Shown here in pieces: positions 60,230-64,000 of a DNA stretch of 64,000 bases. The notes beneath the pieces are model-generated. The model did not search any database. It saw only the letters and a program-made list of their open reading frames with translations, and was not told where the DNA came from. This DNA comes from Streptomyces hygroscopicus (GTDB lineage: Bacteria > Actinomycetota > Actinomycetes > Streptomycetales > Streptomycetaceae). The stretch's first letter is position 1, and the number at the start of each line of letters is the position of its first letter. The position numbers and the translations under genes were made by a program. The stretch spans positions 9,362,001 through 9,426,000 of the forward strand of contig CP018627.1 in NCBI GenBank assembly GCA_002021875.1, read 5' to 3'.

Positions 60230-60541
60230 CTAGCGCTTGTCGACGGCGAGCCCGCCGTTCAGGATCACCATGCTGAGGTCGCGAAGGTTGCCGATGTCCG
60301 CAGTGGGATCAGCGTTCAGGACGAGCAGGTCGGCGCGCTTGCCGGGGGTCACCGTGCCGAGGTCGGGGCGGACGCACTGTCGCGACGCGCCACTGGTGCC
60401 TGCGGCCAGCACCTGAGTGGGCGTCATCCCGGCCGCCACCATGAGTTCGGCCTCTTCCAGAGTGTTGGCTCCGAACAGGCCCCGACCGCTGAAGGTGTCG
60501 CTGCCCAGTGCGATGTGCACCCCGGCCTCGGCGACCTTCAC
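60230..60541 (-). pseudogene. C-terminal fragment of an amidohydrolase
   Basis: The minus-strand frame reads AEAGVHIALGSDTFSG, then LFGANTLEEAELMVAAGMTP, LGTVTPGKRADLLVLNADPT, the last quarter of an imidazolonepropionase-like amidohydrolase including the final Asp ligand (GSD). Upstream bases belong to an IS110-type transposase remnant, which has cut the gene at about 60540. Confidence 0.75.
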
Positions 60542-61071
60542 TCAGTGCCTCGCGCAGGGTGGGGTCGGCGGCAATCAGGACGGCTTTGAGCTGGTTGATC
60601 GCCTGCGAACGGGATTTCGTCGCGGAAACCTTGGCCATTTTGAACATGCGGATGGCCTCCACCGGGCCTCGCTGGTCTTGGCGGCGGCGGTGGCACGTCC
60701 GGAGAGCACCGCCTGGGCAGCGGCTGTGGCGTCGATCGCGTCGGTCTTGCCGCGTCGCCGCCGAGTGGCCTTGTCCGGTTGGTCGACCTCGGTAACCGCG
60801 GTTCCCTCGCGGTGCGGGTAGCGCGTCAGTGCCGCGCCGTAGGAGCCGGTGCACTCCACGCCGGCCCGCTGCAGGCGGCCGAGGCGCATGCCCAGGCCAG
60901 CGGCTGTCGGTAGCCGTCCTCGGTGGTCGGAAAGCTACGGGTGTCCAGCAGGGCTCCTGTTGTTGCGGTGATCACTGCAGCCACGTGGATGTCCTTGTGG
61001 GTATCCACGCCGAGCACGACATCCTCGAGCGGTTCGGGCGTGTGGTGACGGGGACGGGTGGGCTGGGTCAT
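60542..61071 (-). pseudogene. N-terminal part of an IS110-family transposase, frameshifted
   Basis: From the ATG at 61071 the minus strand reads LEDVVLGVDTHKDIHVAAVI (DEDD catalytic Asp), then after a frame change GRLQRAGVECTGSYGAALTRY, QPDKATRRRRGKTDAIDATAA (KTDAxDA motif) and, in a third frame, EAIRMFKMAKVSATKSRSQ, INQLKAVLIAADPTLREAL. These are consecutive parts of the IS110 Dedd_tnp_IS110 domain. The C-terminal serine domain is absent, and the gene ends abruptly at the amidohydrolase fragment. Confidence 0.8.
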
Positions 61072-61307
61072 GCTGGACACGGGTGCCTGTCTCCTGAGCG
61101 CTTCGGGAACACCGGTGGCCGACGCCGGGCCAGGTGTGGCGGTCAGGACTGTGACGGCGCCTGTCGCGAAGGCCCCTATCGGGACACGCCCACCGGTCCG
61201 GCGGCAACACATGCCGCCCCGAGCGGTGGTCGGCAGATCAAGCTCAGGGCATCAGGGCCACGGGCCAGACCACCGCCCGAGGCGGCACCCGATCATCCTC
61301 ACAGTCG

Positions 61308-61420
61308 TACCTCGTGGCCACCGCCCGGTGGCGCTTGAGGCGGTGGATCCCGCGTCCGACCGCGTGGCGCTGCCCAACGAGCTCGTGCACGGCAGGCGGT
61401 GAGACGTCGAGCTCCCGATC
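61308..61420 (-). pseudogene. C-terminal fragment of an IS5-family transposase
   Basis: The minus strand reads HELVGQRHAVGRGIHRLKRH then RAVATRYDC. This is the conserved end of IS5-type transposases (RHAVERxINRLKRHRAVATRYDK), including the catalytic glutamate region degraded to Gly. 61072-61307 shows nothing else recognisable. Confidence 0.6.
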
Positions 61421-61499
61421 GTCGATCATGGTTGCGTGGCGGGGAACGCAACTCGTACAGCGATCATCAGCGACCGAAGGATCACGGTCTGTCGGCCGA

Positions 61500-61697
61500 G
61501 GTGGTCGCTGAACTCGTCGCGGAGGTGGGGCCGTTGTGGCATGAACGGCACCAGGTCAAGCTCGCGCCCAGGCCACGGAAGCGGGCGGTGGGCGCGGGCG
61601 CGAAGCATCGGCTGGTGTTCGTCGACCGGCTCCTGGCCACGCTCGTGCATCTCCGTCATGGGGCCACGCATGATGTGCTGGCCTGCTGGTTCGGCGT
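61500..61697 (+). pseudogene. N-terminal part of an IS5-type transposase
   Basis: The plus frame reads VVAELVAEVGPLWHERHQ, then AGAKHRLVFVDRLLATLVHLR, HGATHDVLACWFGVE, the N-terminal helix-turn-helix region of IS5-type transposases. At about 61697 the frame is replaced by an unrelated transposase. Confidence 0.55.
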
Positions 61698-62006
61698 CGA
61701 GGCTGCGGCACCTTCTGCTGCTGGTCCGCCCCGACACGGTCTTGCGCTGGCATCGTGGCCTGCTCAGGCGGCGCCATGCCGCGGCCTGCGTGCCCAAGCG
61801 ACGTGGACGCCCACGCACCATCCGCTCGATCCGTGTCCTGATCCTGCGCCTGGCCAGGGACAATGCCTCGTGGGGGTGACGCCGGATCCACGGCGAGCTC
61901 GCGGTCCTGGAGATCAAGGTCGCCGCATCTACCGTCTGGGAGATCCTCCGCGAGCACGGCATCCCACCCGCGCCCGAACGGCAGAGCAGCAAGCGAGCGG
62001 CCTGAG
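61698..62006 (+). pseudogene. integrase-core transposase fragment with an internal stop
   Basis: The plus frame reads LLLLVRPDTVLRWHRGLLRRR, KRRGRPRTIRSIRVLILRLA and DNASWG, then TGA at 61877-61879, then RRIHGELAVLEIKVAASTVW, EILREHGIPPAPER. The stop replaces the usual Tyr of SWGYRRIHGEL. The DDE catalytic part is missing. 62007-62242 shows no gene. Confidence 0.65.
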
Positions 62007-62242
62007 CTGCGCGGAAGATTTATCGGCACCCGCAAAGTTGAACCAGCACGAGAACTGATGATGCCGGACTGCTGATCAAGCACATTGCACCAGGTCAGCA
62101 CCTGTGAAGCAGTTTTGAAGCGCTACGGGTCGGGCGTGCGTGTCGCCGCCGCCCTCCGGGAGCGTGCCGTTACCGTGATTCGGCGCGGCCCCACGGCCTC
62201 CCCCAGCACCTGCGGCTCACATCACGGAAGACGGGAGTGGGG

Positions 62243-63397
62243 ATGCGGGCTACTCCCGATGCGGACAACGAGCAGCCGCGCGTTGTGGTGGGCCTCCTCG
62301 TCGATCCGGACACGCCGGCGGAACTGGCGGAGGAGCTGGCCGAGGATCTGCCGGAACTGCTCGCCGAAGCCGTGAACCGAGACATCGAGTGGAGCCTGCG
62401 GGTCGTCCGTGACCCGCTGACCGCCACGTTGCACGACAGCGTCGCGATCCTCAGCGCGACACGGGAGCACAAGTTCCGGGAGAACTGGGACATCGCCGTC
62501 TGCCTCACCGATCTGCCCTTGCGCACCGACGGGCGACCACTGGTGGTCGATGTGGACGCCGAAGATCGGGTGGCGCTGGTGTCGCTGCCCGCGCTCGGTG
62601 GGATCCTCCTACGGCGGCGGCTCCGTCGCTCCGTCGTCCGGCTCCTGAAAGATCTGATGTTCACCACGACCGGCGACGGCTCCACGCGGCCGGGCCAGGG
62701 CACCATCGGACCGATCGTTCCGGAGCGGACCGCCCCCGTGAAGCGCGTGGCGACGGACGAAGAGATTGTCGATCTGCGGATCGTGGGGTCTCCGGCGAGA
62801 GGACGCCTGCGCCTGCTGCTCGGAATGGTGCGCGCCAACGGCCCTTGGCGGCTGGTCCCCGCCCTTGCCAAGGCGCTCGCCGCCGCGCTGGCCACCAGCG
62901 CCATCGCCGTGATGAACGGGACTGTCTGGAACGTGGCCACCGGGATCCGGGCCGAGCGGCTCGCCGTGATCTCCCTCTTCTCGGTGGCGGCCATGGTGAC
63001 CTGGCTCATCGTCCACCGGCGTCTGTGGGAGCGGCCCGAAACTCCCTCCCCCCAGGACAGGGAGAAGGCGGCGCTGTACAACCTCTCCACGGTCCTGACC
63101 CTGTCCCTGGGCGTCTTGTGCGGTCTCGTCGGCCTCTATGTCGTGGACTTCGCGGTGTCCTTGTTCCTCATTGACGGCGGAGTGCTGGCCAAGCAGGTGG
63201 GCCGCTCGGTCGGGCTGGGCGACTACGCGCGCCTGGCGTCGCTGGCGAGCGCGGCGGCCATCGTGGGCGGAGCCCTCGGATCCGAATTCGAGAGCGACGA
63301 AGCGGTCCGCCGCGCCGCCTACGGCAAACGGGAACGACAGCGCCGCGAGCAAGCGGAGCGTGAACGCCAGGAGGCCGACACCGCGCAGTCCGGGTAG
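62243..63397 (+). CDS. uncharacterised actinobacterial membrane protein
   Basis: The 384-residue protein has a soluble N-terminal half (about residues 1-195) with VVVGLLVDPDTPAELAEELA and charged stretches, then four probable membrane helices (ALAKALAAALATSAIAVMNG; LAVISLFSVAAMVTWLIV; LSTVLTLSLGVLCGLVGLYV; LASLASAAAIVGGALG), and a highly charged C-terminal tail (KRERQRREQAERERQEA). ATG 62243 is used because GGGA lies six bases upstream; GTG 62237 is the alternative. I do not recognise a named domain. Its codon use is typical of the genome and it stands alone beside the IS graveyard. Confidence 0.85.
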   Translation: MRATPDADNEQPRVVVGLLVDPDTPAELAEELAEDLPELLAEAVNRDIEWSLRVVRDPLTATLHDSVAILSATREHKFRENWDIAVCLTDLPLRTDGRPLVVDVDAEDRVALVSLPALGGILLRRRLRRSVVRLLKDLMFTTTGDGSTRPGQGTIGPIVPERTAPVKRVATDEEIVDLRIVGSPARGRLRLLLGMVRANGPWRLVPALAKALAAALATSAIAVMNGTVWNVATGIRAERLAVISLFSVAAMVTWLIVHRRLWERPETPSPQDREKAALYNLSTVLTLSLGVLCGLVGLYVVDFAVSLFLIDGGVLAKQVGRSVGLGDYARLASLASAAAIVGGALGSEFESDEAVRRAAYGKRERQRREQAERERQEADTAQSG

Positions 63398-63535
63398 GCG
63401 TCGGCAGCGTGGACCGATGGCCCCCGCGCATGGCGCCATGCACGGGGGCCGCATCACGAAGGTGATGCCTCAATGACTCCCCGGCATCCCCCTGGTCCAC
63501 TCGCGCGGGGCCGTCCTCGAGGGCGGGCGGCGGGC

Positions 63536-63643
63536 GTCGTGGTCGACGGAGTCGTCACCGATCTGCGGGAACCGCGGGAGATGCGGCCGCCGGTGTTCGC
63601 CCGGGGCACCAGCCTGCTCACCACCAAGAGGCACGGGCGCAGC
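63536..63643 (+). pseudogene. RraA-family fragment
   Basis: The frame reads VVVDGVVTDLREPREMR, then PVFARGTSLLTTKRHGRS. The GVVxDGVVxDL...PVFARG...TTKxHGR pattern is from the RraA/4-hydroxy-4-methyl-2-oxoglutarate aldolase family. About 36 codons remain; both ends are lost. Confidence 0.5.
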
Positions 63644-63661
63644 GACGGGGCGGCGCCGGCT

Positions 63662-63903
63662 CAAGGAGGCGCTCGCCGCCTGGGAGGGGGCCGACAGCGG
63701 AAAGGATCCCGGGGTGCGGCCCGGGGCGGAGCTGCTGGTGCGGGCGCTGGAGGAGCTGACGAGCGCCACGATCCGGACAACACTGGAACGGGGACGTCGA
63801 GCCGGCCCGGCAGGAGCGGCGCGCTCAGCTGGACGAGGCGGAGAAACAGGTGGCCCGTGCGGAGCGCGAGGGCGCGCCCCGGCCGCCGACGGAGGAGGGC
63901 TGA
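63662..63903 (+). other. coding-like fragment with a probable frameshift
   Basis: A first frame reads LKEALAAWEGADSGKDPGVR, then LLVRALEELTSATIRTTLER. Shortly after, another frame reads VEPARQERRAQLDEAEKQVA and EREGAPRPPTEEG to a TGA at 63901-63903. Together they look like the C-terminal part of one helical protein. I do not recognise the family. 63904-64000 carries no clear gene; an ATG at 63978 could start one that leaves the window. Confidence 0.4.
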
Positions 63904-64000
63904 GCCGGCCCCGCGGGGCGGCCGGGACGGTGGCCGCGGACGACGCCGGAGGAGAGCCCGCCGTACAGTTGCTCGTATGGTGGACGCGGATGTGCCGTCC

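Overview
The window is high-GC DNA with Streptomyces-type gene organisation: overlapping start and stop codons, frequent GTG/TTG starts, many TetR/GntR/LysR/MarR regulators, F420-linked oxidoreductases and a mosaic of decayed insertion sequences. It looks like a chromosome-arm (accessory) region of a Streptomyces or close relative. No rRNA, tRNA or CRISPR array was recognised.

Layout. (1) 1-10.9 kb is one edge of a biosynthetic gene cluster of the AHBA (3-amino-5-hydroxybenzoate) type: a HAD phosphatase and ROK sugar kinase pair (RifM/RifN-like), an acyl-CoA ligase, an MhpA-like FAD monooxygenase, a type II thioesterase, a type II (amino)dehydroquinase (RifJ-like), and a CCR / acyl-AMP ligase / KAS III trio of the sort that makes unusual alkylmalonyl-CoA extender units. 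The polyketide synthase itself would lie outside the window. (2) 12.0-21.1 kb is an aromatic-acid catabolic cluster (GntR regulator, FAH-family hydrolase, extradiol dioxygenase, AAHS-like transporter, FAD hydroxylase, SMP-30 lactonase, acetoacetyl-CoA-synthetase-like ligase, gamma-resorcylate-type decarboxylase) in which the transporter and the ligase look damaged. (3) 21.7-25.9 kb is a LysR / PrpF-family isomerase / DctA / truncated FAD dehydrogenase cassette for di- or tricarboxylates. (4) 26-38 kb holds redox enzymes paired with TetR regulators, between fragments of integrases, a Tn3-type transposase and other remnants. (5) 39.3-46.5 kb is a PucR regulator, a secreted DD-peptidase-like hydrolase facing away, and a four-gene operon (M19 dipeptidase, M20 peptidase, GNAT, N-acylamino-acid-racemase-like enolase) that fits salvage of D-amino acids through N-acyl intermediates. 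(6) 46.6-50.8 kb is regulators among IS debris. (7) 50.8-55.0 kb is a cold-adaptation block: MerR-like protein, two cold-shock proteins, DEAD-box helicase, CBS-like protein and a small conserved-looking protein, with strong RNA hairpins. (8) 55.6-59.8 kb has a MarR/amidohydrolase pair and an MFS/ArsR pair, each divergent. (9) 59.9-62.0 kb is an IS graveyard, followed by a membrane protein and more fragments.

The recurring theme is small catabolic or redox modules with their own local regulator and a palindromic operator-like site between divergent genes, interspersed with broken genes. Functional claims rest on motif recognition and gene context only; no database search was run.
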